Source of the DNA: an uncultured Eggerthellaceae bacterium
Lineage (GTDB): Bacteria; Actinomycetota; Coriobacteriia; Coriobacteriales; Eggerthellaceae
Direction of reading: 5' to 3'
Length of the DNA stretch: 64,000 nt
Assembly: GCA_944321455.1 (NCBI GenBank)
Contig: CALULI010000006.1
Location: 459,093 to 523,092, forward strand
In this document: positions 17,174 through 26,163 of the stretch, piece by piece
How positions within the stretch are numbered: position 1 is the stretch's first letter
How the letters are laid out: the number at the start of each line of letters is the position of its first letter
The notes under the pieces: generated by a model
Told to the model about the DNA's origin: nothing
The model's input: the letters and a program-made list of their open reading frames with translations, nothing else
Database searches by the model: none
Program-made: the position numbers and the translations under genes

Positions 17174-17228
17174 CGAATCTTGAGACGATCTTTATTGCTA
17201 GATGTATTACTTTTTGATGTTGCTTTAT

Positions 17229-17273
17229 AGCCTCCCCTCCGAAAATCTCTTTAAGCTTTTCGGAGGGGAGGCT
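17229..17273. terminator. Bidirectional terminator
   Basis: A 17-bp perfect stem, AGCCTCCCCTCCGAAAA with its complement at 17257-17273, lies between two convergent genes and serves both. Confidence 0.85.
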
Positions 17274-17280
17274 TGTTTGC

Positions 17281-18219
17281 TTATAGCTGAGATTTGAATC
17301 TATATGCAATTACTGCTGCTAGAGACAAAACAAAAGGTGTAAGCAGAATGGGCAGAAGCCCTTTTATGGGGTCACTCGTTGCTGGTAGATATTCGGGCTT
17401 ATCCTGAGCATTCTCGTTGCTATCTGACTCGGGGCTTGAACTAGAGGTGCTATCGGATGCCGTAGATACGATTTCTTGGTAGCCGCATACGCTGCATGCG
17501 CCGTTTTCTATCAAGTGCTCAGCCTTCTCAATAGTTATTCCGCAGGACTCGCAATCTTTCCAGTGATGGGTGATGTTGCTTTGCCAGCTATCTGATGGAG
17601 TATGTCCCGTTGCGGGAATGGTGTTTGTTGTTGAGTATTTGCAACGTGTGCATGTCGAAGTAGAGCTGCCTTCAGTTAAGCAAGAAGGTGGATTAGTGAT
17701 TTCAGAATCAAAAACATGTGGTTTGCGCTCAAACTCTAAGCTGCAATATGGACAAGAAATCCAGCACTCGTTTTCGTTGTGCTGAATTTTTCCTAGCCAA
17801 TAGGGATGGGTTAACTCGCCTGTTGTTTTGGTAAGGCTTCCGCTATACATAGAAGACGTTACTTCAACTTTTAAATATTTATGATCCCAGATTGTTGAGA
17901 TTTGGATGGTGCTGTCATTGCCATTGATGATACTCTGAACGTTTTGAGTAAAGGCAGCATCATCAGCTAAAAACCATTGGTATCTTAGAGAGGCATCGGA
18001 ACAAGAAGGGTCAAGAGTAACTTTTGCGGTTAATGTATCGCCGGGATGATAGCGACCTTCAAATTCTACTGTTCCTACAAGTTGGGAGTTAGTGGTTTCG
18101 TTAGAAGCAAATGCTTCTTGGTGGGGCATGAAAAGCAGAATTACAAACACAAGAGCCATTAAGGCAAACGAATTTGCTCGAATATGAAAAGACTCTCTCA
18201 TGGTTCTCCTATTTTTCAC
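17281..18219 (-). CDS. Exported surface protein with LPATS-like anchor
   Basis: 312 aa. A signal peptide (basic start, hydrophobic core about 15-32, AFA-S cleavage region near 38) is followed by a beta-rich domain, a Cys-rich middle with four C-x2-C pairs (CPYC, CTRC, CESCG, CSVCG) and many His, and a Ser-rich stalk. A C-terminal LPATSD, hydrophobic stretch and basic tail follow. LPATS differs from the sortase consensus LPXTG at the last position, so it may be a sortase variant substrate or simply a membrane anchor. Its overall design resembles the other element surface protein at 10336-11346. Confidence 0.7.
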   Translation of the reverse strand: MKNRRTMRESFHIRANSFALMALVFVILLFMPHQEAFASNETTNSQLVGTVEFEGRYHPGDTLTAKVTLDPSCSDASLRYQWFLADDAAFTQNVQSIINGNDSTIQISTIWDHKYLKVEVTSSMYSGSLTKTTGELTHPYWLGKIQHNENECWISCPYCSLEFERKPHVFDSEITNPPSCLTEGSSTSTCTRCKYSTTNTIPATGHTPSDSWQSNITHHWKDCESCGITIEKAEHLIENGACSVCGYQEIVSTASDSTSSSSPESDSNENAQDKPEYLPATSDPIKGLLPILLTPFVLSLAAVIAYRFKSQL

Positions 18220-18908
18220 TCATTTAAGGACGCTATTATCAGTCGGCAGATGCTTGTTACTAGATAAGCGTTCGCTATGATACCAGATAGTTTGGTTAGT
18301 TTATTCCTAACTGCTGTTTTCTTGTCTACTTATAGTGTCATTGGCTTACTGTTTTTTGTTGCACAACATTGGTTTCGGGTGCGATGCGGAAAGACATTTT
18401 GAGTACCGTTCGAGATGTGACGACAAATTGTAAATCTCACGCAGAGCGAAATTTTGTTTTTGTCATTATGTCGCCACGTGAAAGCGAAACAGCTCCTGTA
18501 TTGCTCCGCTTTCGCTTCGCTCTCGCTCATGCTCTTCGAAGACCCCCCAAGGTCGTCTTCATAAGCATTTGCTCGGTGCCGCAAGTTTTTCGTGCGACGG
18601 CTCGGGTGACCTCGCCGTCCACCAAAAACCTACTCTCGCGCTCGACTAAATTGATGAAGCGATGAGTCCTTGATGACGCGGACATCGTCGCTTCTTTCGA
18701 GCGCTCACAATACCTACCGCCCTTGCCTTAACCAGTGGCAGCGGCAGGGGGTATGTCTTGCAAGATGTGGGAATGTACCAACATTCCAATCTTGGTTTTG
18801 TTTGGGAGCCTGAAATCCCAAATAAAACAAAACAAAAGGAAGACATTCGGGTCCCTGCACCCAAATGCCTTCCTTAAGTTATATGGAGCGCTAGGGGCCC
18901 TAAAAGCC
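18220..18908. other. Non-coding region 3' of relaxase, candidate oriT
   Basis: No coding frame is convincing. It contains a hairpin GAAGAC/GTCTTC around a C-rich loop (about 18537-18560), a G+C-rich stretch (about 18480-18720), and a run of hairpins (18770-18922) adjoining the relaxase end. This is the most likely place for the transfer origin. Confidence 0.5.
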
Positions 18909-18922
18909 CTAGCGCTCCATAT
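18770..18922. repeat. Cluster of four consecutive inverted repeats
   Basis: Hairpins in order: GGAATGT/ACATTCC (18770-18787); GTTTTGTTTGGGA with one mismatch (18795-18828); GGAAG-CATT-GGGT imperfect (18838-18873); and a 16-bp perfect arm pair ATATGGAGCGCTAGGG (18881-18896 with 18907-18922) that contains the relaxase stop codon. The last arm sequence, AGCGCTCCATATCC, recurs directly at 19793-19806 at the end of the coupling-protein gene. Confidence 0.75.
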
Positions 18923-19787
18923 CCTGCTCAACGGCTTGCATCATCGAGCGAGCTGTACTCATACCTAATCCCTTAGTCATGCCTGCGATAGAAAAGCCAC
19001 GTCCCAATTTATTGCCGTTAACGCGATAGTTCCCGCTTCTGAATTGGATTTGAGTACCTGACTTATTCATGGTCATATGAATATCATTTGACTCAAGACG
19101 ATGCGCGAGCTCGCGCATGCGGTTTGTCTGAGGTGCTTCGCGAGCGATAGAAGAGACGTGGCGCTTAACTGCTTGGCGAATGTACTCTTTCTCGCTTATT
19201 ACGCCGCGTGATTTCATCTCACGCTCAGCTCGGGTGGGTTGGCGTGCATGAACGCCGCTATTTCGCTCATTGGCGCGGACTTGGGAGAGCTGCCACTTTT
19301 TGTCCATGTACCGCATGGCGTTGGCTCGCTCTATCTTTGCGTACTTGCTACGCCCTTCATCCAGTCGTTTTCCCGTCTCAAGGTTTGTGCGGTTGATGCC
19401 GATGTGTACCGCATAGCGATCAGTGCCATCTTTTGCACAATGTTCTTTATGAAGTACCCAGATAGCTTCCTGTGATGGGTAGCGCCTCTCTACCCACTCT
19501 TTCGCAAATACCATGCACTTATCTGAGGTCATCTTTCCGCCATTGCAGTCGCACTCATCGGGGTTGAAACTGATCACTTGGTGATACATGTAGGTATTGG
19601 CAGCACCCGCGCGGGCAGGGCTATTATGCCCGTACGCCTCACGGGTTGCATTCATTTCCCTATCCCAATGATCCTCATTGATAAGGTGCTGGCTATCGCG
19701 TGCGAGCGCACGCTCATCGTTCAAATACTTTCCGAGGTTGGAGAGGTGAGTAGGGCTTGTGATAGAAATCTGCTTGATGATAGTCAT
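18909..19787 (-). CDS. Relaxase (MobA/VirD2-like)
   Basis: 292 aa, predicted to nick oriT and pilot the strand in conjugative mobilization. Recognisable blocks: the N-terminal ITSPTHLSNLGKYL, YMYHQVISFNPDE (motif typical of VirD2-like relaxases), and VLHKEH followed by DRYAVHIGIN, corresponding to the HUH motif III. The first His of the usual H-x-H is replaced by Ala here, so the metal site may use the HKEH histidines instead. The C-terminus (about 210-292) is helical and basic. Last gene of a mobC-coupling protein-relaxase operon; its GGAG site lies within the end of the preceding gene. Confidence 0.8.
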   Translation of the reverse strand: MTIIKQISITSPTHLSNLGKYLNDERALARDSQHLINEDHWDREMNATREAYGHNSPARAGAANTYMYHQVISFNPDECDCNGGKMTSDKCMVFAKEWVERRYPSQEAIWVLHKEHCAKDGTDRYAVHIGINRTNLETGKRLDEGRSKYAKIERANAMRYMDKKWQLSQVRANERNSGVHARQPTRAEREMKSRGVISEKEYIRQAVKRHVSSIAREAPQTNRMRELAHRLESNDIHMTMNKSGTQIQFRSGNYRVNGNKLGRGFSIAGMTKGLGMSTARSMMQAVEQDMER

Positions 19788-19790
19788 GGC

Positions 19791-21713
19791 TTAGCGCTCC
19801 ATATCCCAGGCAGAAAACTCGTCTTCTTCAATAGCTTCTTTGGTACGCTCTTCGCCCATAAAGGAGTCGAAGTCGATATGCCAAACATCAACATCATTGA
19901 TGTCTTCTTTAGAGGCTTTCTCTTTGAGTATCGCCTGATAAGCTATGCGCTTTTCTTTTTCGTGCTCGCGGCTTCCAAGATCGAAGTATTGTTTGGCGGG
20001 TGTTTTGGTTGCATCTACCAGCGGCATACGGAATACGCCGTTGCGGTTTTTAACTCCCGTTTCCTTTGATTTGACGACAATGGCGCCATCAATATCAGGA
20101 GAGAAGTTAAGCCACTCCCAAGGGTGGATCAGGTCATCGGCTCGCTCGGAGGCAGAGGTAGTGGAAGAGGAGTTACTGGCGCTTTTCTGAGACGAGGTGC
20201 TGCGCGTCATAACGCCGCGTTTGCCAACAAGTTCGGTGAAATAGTCGCGATCGGCTTTCTCAGACAAGGAGAGCGCCACTTTTACTCCAACGTTTGCCAA
20301 GATCTCCTTGGCTCCAGCACCGCCATCACCAGGGCGGTTGTAAAGAGCTAATTGTGTAGTACTCTGCAGGTACCCATACCAGGATACGCCATAGCTGCGT
20401 CCAAGATTAACAATGGAAGCGAGAGGAATCTTGGGAAATGAGCCGAATTCATCCAGAATCAGATTGGTTTTAATAGGAATTGCTCCACCATTAGCGTTAC
20501 CGATTTCCTGTACACGTTGCCACCACTGTGAAAAGAAACAACCTAAGAGGCAATTTGCAGGATGCTCTCTGCTTAAGACATGTATATAGAGCGTTGTACG
20601 CTTGTTGATCAGGTCATCAAGCGTAGGGTTGCTTTTTGCGGTCATCCAACGGATGCTCGGTGAGGTGAAGGGACGCAGGGCAACTTTGGCGGTCGAGAGC
20701 ACGTTCTTTCCAGCCGTTGTCTCTCCCCCAGAGAGGAACTCCGAAACAGAGGAAAAGGCGGGATGATCGGGACCTAGATTGCGAAAGAAATCCTTAAAGG
20801 CAGCAGAGGGATCTTTGCCCTCACCAGTGGTACCCTCGTCGATCATTGCACAAACGCTTGCCATGTTCTTCTTGGAACGCTCGATATCAGCAGTTGCCAC
20901 TGCGATGAAGCAGGCAGCGAGAAGCCCGCGTGCCGCATTACTGAAAAACGGGTTCTTATCCTCAGTTGGCACTAGATTAGCAGCGAGCTTATCGGCTGCC
21001 AGCTGCATATTAGCAATATCACGTGCTTCGGCATAGTCAGCCACTAAATCAAGTGGGTTGTAGCGGTTACCGTTTAATGGGCTCTCGAGGTCGAAGAGCA
21101 CGACGTTGCTGATTTCAGCAGCACGCTCGCCAGTGAGCTCGATGATCTCGTTTTTAAGGTCAGAGATAACGAGGTTGCAATCCGCTTCAAGCCCAAGATG
21201 GACTGTTTCGAGCATAGAATAGCGGCTTTTGCCACCTCCTGTGCGCGCCACCACCATTTGGTGAGGGGTTTTGGAGTCATAGAGGTAATGGCCGTTTTCG
21301 AACCCGTAAACAAGCCCAGCAGATGAAGGCTTTCCTTTGCCGTCCCAAGCGTCGTTCATTTTTGAGCGCAACCGAGGTAATTCAATGATTTGGGAATTTC
21401 CCAAGACGCTGTTTTCGGCGATTGGCTTTTCTTTTTTGCTATCGAACCACAGCAGCATAAGTAAAACGCAAAGACCGGCGAAGGCAACGACCAGAACGAA
21501 GGCAAGCGTATCCTCTTCGCCCGTTGACAATCCAACGTAGTACTTGCTTAGAGCATCTAAGTAGTCATCGTTAGGGATAAGAGTAAAACTCTCTGGTGAT
21601 ATCCAGCGTGATGATGGAGCCATAAACAGCTCGATGATGTGGACGATCAGCGGAGCGCCCAAGACTGACAGGAGCAAAGTCAGAATAAGCCAAGTGATGG
21701 TATTCGTTTTCAT
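19791..21713 (-). CDS. VirD4/TraG-type coupling protein
   Basis: 640 aa ATPase that links the relaxosome to a type IV secretion channel. Two N-terminal membrane segments (about 5-30 and 70-90), Walker A VVARTGGGKSRYS (near 160) and Walker B NLILDEFGSFPKI (near 420) are visible. A Ser-rich tract (about 530) and an acidic tail follow. An AGGAGA site lies before the ATG. It sits 10 bp after mobC and 3 bp before the relaxase gene. Since no other secretion genes are present, it presumably docks on channels encoded elsewhere. Confidence 0.9.
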   Translation of the reverse strand: MKTNTITWLILTLLLSVLGAPLIVHIIELFMAPSSRWISPESFTLIPNDDYLDALSKYYVGLSTGEEDTLAFVLVVAFAGLCVLLMLLWFDSKKEKPIAENSVLGNSQIIELPRLRSKMNDAWDGKGKPSSAGLVYGFENGHYLYDSKTPHQMVVARTGGGKSRYSMLETVHLGLEADCNLVISDLKNEIIELTGERAAEISNVVLFDLESPLNGNRYNPLDLVADYAEARDIANMQLAADKLAANLVPTEDKNPFFSNAARGLLAACFIAVATADIERSKKNMASVCAMIDEGTTGEGKDPSAAFKDFFRNLGPDHPAFSSVSEFLSGGETTAGKNVLSTAKVALRPFTSPSIRWMTAKSNPTLDDLINKRTTLYIHVLSREHPANCLLGCFFSQWWQRVQEIGNANGGAIPIKTNLILDEFGSFPKIPLASIVNLGRSYGVSWYGYLQSTTQLALYNRPGDGGAGAKEILANVGVKVALSLSEKADRDYFTELVGKRGVMTRSTSSQKSASNSSSTTSASERADDLIHPWEWLNFSPDIDGAIVVKSKETGVKNRNGVFRMPLVDATKTPAKQYFDLGSREHEKEKRIAYQAILKEKASKEDINDVDVWHIDFDSFMGEERTKEAIEEDEFSAWDMER

Positions 21714-21723
21714 TGTTTATCTC

Positions 21724-22068
21724 CTAAAGTTGGTTTCGTGAATCGATAAGGAAGCGGGATACGTCTTCGGCGGTTTTGGAAACCGCTTGAAGCGAGTTGT
21801 TCAGTGATTGAGCTGTTTTAGTATCAATGCTCCGAGAGTGAACATAGCGTGTCAGCTGGTTGAGGTTGTTGCCTTCGCGCTTGAGAGCAACAAGCAGGTC
21901 TGACAGTAATTGCCTATCAACAATGATGTTTGGCCCTGTCGAATCGGACGAGCATTTTCGACGCACGTATTCACTAACGCTCAAATTCGCGTTACGTGCC
22001 TTTTCTTTAATGTGATTCAAATCAGATTGGCTCAGTCGGATAGTGAGCCAGGAGTTTTTCGATTTCAT
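21724..22068 (-). CDS. mobC: MobC-like relaxosome accessory protein
   Basis: 114 aa from the ATG at 22068, preceded by AAAGGG; an upstream start would extend the protein into the GGGACAG repeats and is less likely. The N-terminal ribbon-helix-helix (WLTIRLSQSDLNHIKEKA then SVSEYVRRK) and the central GNNLNQLTRYVHS segment are hallmarks of MobC proteins. First gene of the mob operon; it should bind oriT and assist relaxase nicking. Confidence 0.85.
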   Translation of the reverse strand: MKSKNSWLTIRLSQSDLNHIKEKARNANLSVSEYVRRKCSSDSTGPNIIVDRQLLSDLLVALKREGNNLNQLTRYVHSRSIDTKTAQSLNNSLQAVSKTAEDVSRFLIDSRNQL

Positions 22069-22082
22069 AGCAACCCTTTCGT

Positions 22083-22115
22083 TTGGGACAGAGGGTTGGG
22101 ACAGATTTGGGACAG
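22083..22115. repeat. Right-end GGGACAG repeats
   Basis: GGGACAG at 22085, 22098 and 22109, each preceded by TTT, TT or TTT. They match the three copies inside the left end. They lie between mobC and attR, so they may serve as integrase arm sites and also overlap the mob promoter region. Confidence 0.6.
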
Positions 22116-22230
22116 GAGAAGTCCGATCAACTGTCCTCAACCCTCTTTGGGTTGCCTAGTCTTTGAAATATCCCCACGTCAAACCGTGTAGAGTCGGATT
22201 AAACAGTATGGGAAATGCTATTGAAAGCGC

Positions 22231-22279
22231 CTCGTAATGCGTAGGTCGCCGGTTCGAGTCCGGCCGTTGGCTCCACGAA
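22231..22279. repeat. attR, 49-bp direct repeat
   Basis: Exact copy of 5690-5738 without the 5' part of the tRNA, marking the right end of the element. Confidence 0.95.
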
Positions 22280-22284
22280 AATTG

Positions 22285-22318
22285 CAGGCCAGACAAGCTT
22301 TCTTGTCTGGCCTGTTTT
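22285..22318 (+). terminator. Original tRNA-Thr terminator, displaced
   Basis: CAGGCCAGACAAG pairs with CTTGTCTGGCCTG, followed by TTTT. It lies directly after attR, where the tRNA-Thr gene ended before insertion. Confidence 0.85.
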
Positions 22319-22391
22319 CGTTTTAAAAGGATCAAAATGTAATCTGGTCAATTTTTAGCTAAATTTAAATCAAAATTAGGAAGGCTTGTTA

Positions 22392-22811
22392 CTAGAACTT
22401 AAAAACGTTAAGTCCAATTTCTTCGTTAAATACACGGTCAACGTTGCCAGGAATAAGTTGTAAAACAATTTCTGCTGTTGCACTAATTACCGCAGACGTA
22501 AGATGACCGCCAAGCATTTTGCCTTCCATATCGCCTACGCTCATATGCACATGAAGGTATGGTTTGCCGTCCATTTGGGAAAGCGTTCCTAACAAAGAGA
22601 CAATTTCAAAGGTGCCTTCGAACTTGTTTGCATGATACGTTTTTGTGGTGGTATCAAACACTCCAATATTAATTTTGTTTACAGCGCCGATTCCGCTGAT
22701 AGATGCTAGAGCAATATTTTCTTGGGTAGCAATGGCAAGCAGGCTTTCGCAAATCTCATCGCCTGGATCTAGACGCACAACGTAGGCGTTTTCAAATTTC
22801 TTGTATTCCAT
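22392..22811 (-). CDS. PPC/DUF296 domain protein
   Basis: 139 aa, one PPC (DUF296) domain: YVVRLDPGDEICESL, ASISGIGAV, a central LGTLSQMDGKPYLHVHMSVGD strand pair, and GGHL. Bacterial members form trimers and are thought to bind DNA or small ligands; the HVH residues may hold a metal. Stand-alone gene just outside the element. The start at 22811 has a GGGG-type site about 10 bases upstream. The exact role is unknown. Confidence 0.85.
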   Translation of the reverse strand: MEYKKFENAYVVRLDPGDEICESLLAIATQENIALASISGIGAVNKINIGVFDTTTKTYHANKFEGTFEIVSLLGTLSQMDGKPYLHVHMSVGDMEGKMLGGHLTSAVISATAEIVLQLIPGNVDRVFNEEIGLNVFKF

Positions 22812-23072
22812 ACAGAGTAACCCCCTTTGTTATAGGAAGAATTATTCCATAGTAAACAAGAAAGAAATTCGAATCTGAGTAAATGGACCATAATGAAGAG
22901 TAGACGTAAGGTCGACAAATCCCCTAGTCAAATAGGGCTTTACTAACTGCCAGCTAATTTCAAATCTTATAAATTATGTACAATGTATTCGTAAGATTCC
23001 ACAATGAAAATTTAGCATGAGGAATTGAAACGCATTTATAGGTGCTTCAACCTTCTAAAGCGGGTGGGTGCA

Positions 23073-26000
23073 ATGTCTGATTCATATAGCTACGAATACA
23101 CGCATATTAATGAAAGCTTTTACGAAGATACAATAGTAGAGTACCTAACAGATAATTTAAATTACATACATTTATATGGTCCAGACGTTGTACGTACTTC
23201 TGACGATTATAGGGACGTGTTTCTTCCTGATGTTCTACCAGAAGCGTTACGTCGAATTAATAAGAATCTTCCACGTGCCGCAATTCAAGAAGCCATTTTG
23301 AAAATTAACAATATTGAGGGAGGATCGCTAGAACAAAGGAACGAAGTTTTCAGCGATTATTTACAGTCAGGTGTAGAGGTACATTTTTTTGATGGCGAGG
23401 AAGACAGAGACGATATCGTCAAGCTTCTTGATTACGACCGCCCAGAAAACAATGAATTCCATGTTGTAAACCAATGGACATACGTTGAATATTCTGAAAA
23501 GCGACCAGATGTAGTCATCTTTGTAAATGGAATCCCTCTTGTGATCTTTGAGTTGAAATCACCTTCAAGAGAAGAGACAGACTCTTCTGAAGCTTATTTG
23601 CAATTAAGAAACTACATGAAGCATATTCCAAGCATGTTTGTTCCAAACGCTTTTTGTGTAATGAGCGACATGTCGGATACTCGTGTGGGGACTATTACGG
23701 CTTCTGAAGACCGTTTTGTTGAATGGAAGTCGATTGATGGCAATTACTCCAATACGCAAAATGCGAATTGGAAGACCATGCTAGAAGGGATGTTTCGTAA
23801 AGATAGACTTGTTGATTTAGCAAAAAACTTTATCTGCTTTAATGACAGTTCTGATAAGGTAGTAAAAATTCTTGCGGCATACCATCAATATTTTGCGGTT
23901 CATAAAGCTGCCGACCGTGCTGTTGAGGCAGTTCAAGGTGACGGAAAAATTGGTGTTTTTTGGCATACCCAAGGCTCAGGAAAATCTCTTTCAATGGTTT
24001 TCTTAGCACATATGTTGCAAGAAAAATTAGAAAGCCCAACTATTGTTGTTATTACTGACAGGAATGATCTCGACGATCAGTTATTTGCTCAATTCAGTCG
24101 GTGCTCATCCTTTTTGCGGCAATTTCCCGAACGGGCAACTACGCGTAAAAACCTTCAGTCTCTTTTAAGAGGTCGTGAAGCTAACGGGATTATTTTTACA
24201 ACAATGCAGAAATTTATGGAGGATGAAGAGCCTCTGTGCGATAGAAGCAATGTTGTTGTGATGGTTGATGAAGCTCATCGTGGTCAATATGGCCTAACGG
24301 AAAAAATAGATGCTTCAGGAAAAATTTCTATTGGGGCTGCTAGGTTAGTACGCAAAGCCCTCCCAAACGCTTCGTATATTGGGTTTACAGGGACACCGAT
24401 CTCTACAGAGGATAGAAATACTCGTGAGATATTTGGTGACTACATTGATGTTTACGACATGACGCAGGCAGTAGAAGACGAAGCAACTAGACCCGTGTAC
24501 TATGAAAGTAGAGTAGTAGCTCTCGGTTTAGATGAAGATACACTTGAGCTTCTAGATCATGAGTATTCTGCCTTTGCTGAGTATGCTAATGAATACAGTG
24601 TTGAAAAAAGCAAGCATAAACTTGGTGGATTAGATGCAATTTTCGCTACACCTCAAGTTATAGATGCTTTATGTAACGACATCGTAAACCATTACGAAAA
24701 CAATCGAAGTGATGTGCTAACAGGTAAAGCGCTTATTGTGGCTTATTCACGAGAAGTAGCCGTAAAGATATATAAGAGGATTCTTGAAATACGACCTTCT
24801 TGGAGCGAAAAACTTGGCGTAGTTATGACTATGAGCAATAAAGATCCAGAAGATTGGTTTGAAATTTGCGGTGGCAAAAACCACAAAAAAGAAATGGAGC
24901 GAAAGTTTAAAGACGATAATGATCCATTAAAGATTGCCATTGTTGTGGACATGTGGTTAACGGGTTTTGATGTGCCGTCCCTTGCAACAATGTATGTATT
25001 TAAACCTATGAAGGGGCACAACTTAATGCAAGCAATTGCGCGCGTCAATCGTGTTTATCGCGGAAAAGAAGGCGGCTTAGTGGTTGACTATATTGGCATA
25101 GCCAACGCCTTAAAACGCGCGATGAAGGATTACACAAATCGAGATCAGCATAATTATGGGAATATGGATATTGCTGAAACCGCATATCCTAAATTCCAGG
25201 AAAAGCTTGAAGTCTGTAGAGATCTGCTTCACGGATTTGACTATCGCAATCGGATATTTACTGATAAGAAACTTGATCTTGCCGAGGCTATTACTGAAGG
25301 TACAAACTGGTTGCTCGAGCCATCTCGTAATAACGATATGGAAGATTATCTGAAACAATGCCAGCTCATGAATCAAGCATTAAGTTTGTGTAAGAGTATG
25401 GTTTCTGAAAAAGAGCAGCATGAAGCAGCATTCTTATCAGTGCTTAGAGTTCAAGTACTAAGAATAACTGGCAGAACTGGTACTGGCGGAATTGGCATGA
25501 CATATGCAGAATTTAATAAGAGAATAGCGTCAATTATGGAGCAGGCCGTAACCACTCAAGGCACTATTAATTTGTTTGAAAAAGAAAATGTAGAAATATC
25601 AATCTTTGATGAATCATTCTTGGAGGAACTCTCAAGAATGAAAGAAAAGAACATTGCTCTAGAAACGCTAAAAAGATTGGTCAAAGAGCAAGTTAGGTTG
25701 TATCAGCGTACAAGTGTAGTAAAAGCAAAAAAGTTTTCTGAGCTTCTCCAAAAGTCAGTGAATGGATATTTGAATGGCATGCTGACTAATGCCGAAGTAA
25801 TTGAAGAGTTACTTAATATGGCAAAAGAAATGATGCAAGATAGAGATGAAGCAGAAAAGCTCGGGTTGTCGACAGAAGAGCTAGCTTTCTATGATGCACT
25901 TACTAAACCACGGGCTATAAAAGATTTCTATACTAATGATCAATTAGTTGCAATTACGCGTGAGCTGACAGCGGCAATGAGGAAGAGTTCTACTATAGAC

Positions 26001-26153
26001 TGGCAAAAGAAAGAAAGTGCTCGCGCAGGAATGCGAAGAGCGATTAAACGTTTGCTAAAAGATTATGATTATCCTCCTGAAGGTATGGAGGATGCTATGG
26101 AAACGGTTATGGCTCAATGTGAGCTTTGGGCAGATGTTCAGGTATACGAATAG
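23073..26153 (+). CDS. hsdR: Type I restriction enzyme, R subunit
   Basis: 1026 aa from the ATG at 23073; a longer frame begins with TTG at 23025, but AGGA sits too close to it. The ATP-dependent translocase and nuclease of the RM complex. The N-terminal endonuclease domain has a PD-(D/E)xK core (RPDVVIFVNG then IFELKSP, about residues 150-170). The helicase domain has Walker A HTQGSGKS (near 297), VDEAH (near 403), GFTGTPI, and the motif VI region QAIARVNRVYRG. A long helical C-terminus binds HsdM/HsdS. First gene of the hsdRMS operon, 10 bp before hsdM. Confidence 0.95.
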   Translation: MSDSYSYEYTHINESFYEDTIVEYLTDNLNYIHLYGPDVVRTSDDYRDVFLPDVLPEALRRINKNLPRAAIQEAILKINNIEGGSLEQRNEVFSDYLQSGVEVHFFDGEEDRDDIVKLLDYDRPENNEFHVVNQWTYVEYSEKRPDVVIFVNGIPLVIFELKSPSREETDSSEAYLQLRNYMKHIPSMFVPNAFCVMSDMSDTRVGTITASEDRFVEWKSIDGNYSNTQNANWKTMLEGMFRKDRLVDLAKNFICFNDSSDKVVKILAAYHQYFAVHKAADRAVEAVQGDGKIGVFWHTQGSGKSLSMVFLAHMLQEKLESPTIVVITDRNDLDDQLFAQFSRCSSFLRQFPERATTRKNLQSLLRGREANGIIFTTMQKFMEDEEPLCDRSNVVVMVDEAHRGQYGLTEKIDASGKISIGAARLVRKALPNASYIGFTGTPISTEDRNTREIFGDYIDVYDMTQAVEDEATRPVYYESRVVALGLDEDTLELLDHEYSAFAEYANEYSVEKSKHKLGGLDAIFATPQVIDALCNDIVNHYENNRSDVLTGKALIVAYSREVAVKIYKRILEIRPSWSEKLGVVMTMSNKDPEDWFEICGGKNHKKEMERKFKDDNDPLKIAIVVDMWLTGFDVPSLATMYVFKPMKGHNLMQAIARVNRVYRGKEGGLVVDYIGIANALKRAMKDYTNRDQHNYGNMDIAETAYPKFQEKLEVCRDLLHGFDYRNRIFTDKKLDLAEAITEGTNWLLEPSRNNDMEDYLKQCQLMNQALSLCKSMVSEKEQHEAAFLSVLRVQVLRITGRTGTGGIGMTYAEFNKRIASIMEQAVTTQGTINLFEKENVEISIFDESFLEELSRMKEKNIALETLKRLVKEQVRLYQRTSVVKAKKFSELLQKSVNGYLNGMLTNAEVIEELLNMAKEMMQDRDEAEKLGLSTEELAFYDALTKPRAIKDFYTNDQLVAITRELTAAMRKSSTIDWQKKESARAGMRRAIKRLLKDYDYPPEGMEDAMETVMAQCELWADVQVYE

Positions 26154-26163
26154 GGATTAATAA

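Larger units (their letters stand above)
5690..22279. mobile_element. Integrative mobilizable element in tRNA-Thr
   Basis: Bounded by 49-bp perfect direct repeats of the tRNA-Thr 3' end; one unit spans about 16.5 kb. The integrase lies next to the left end and points toward it. Inside are an excisionase-like gene, a replication pair, cargo (surface proteins, a treble-clef/Vsr-like nuclease protein, a YraN-like protein), and mobC, a VirD4-type coupling protein and a relaxase. No type IV secretion ATPase (VirB4) or channel genes are seen, so it should be mobilizable rather than self-transmissible. TTTGGGACAG-type repeats sit just inside both ends. Several decayed genes show it has been resident for some time. 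Confidence 0.92.

Noticed and set aside
5690..22279. Prophage interpretation of the tRNA-Thr element
   Set aside because: No terminase, portal, capsid or tail genes; mob genes and a coupling protein are present.
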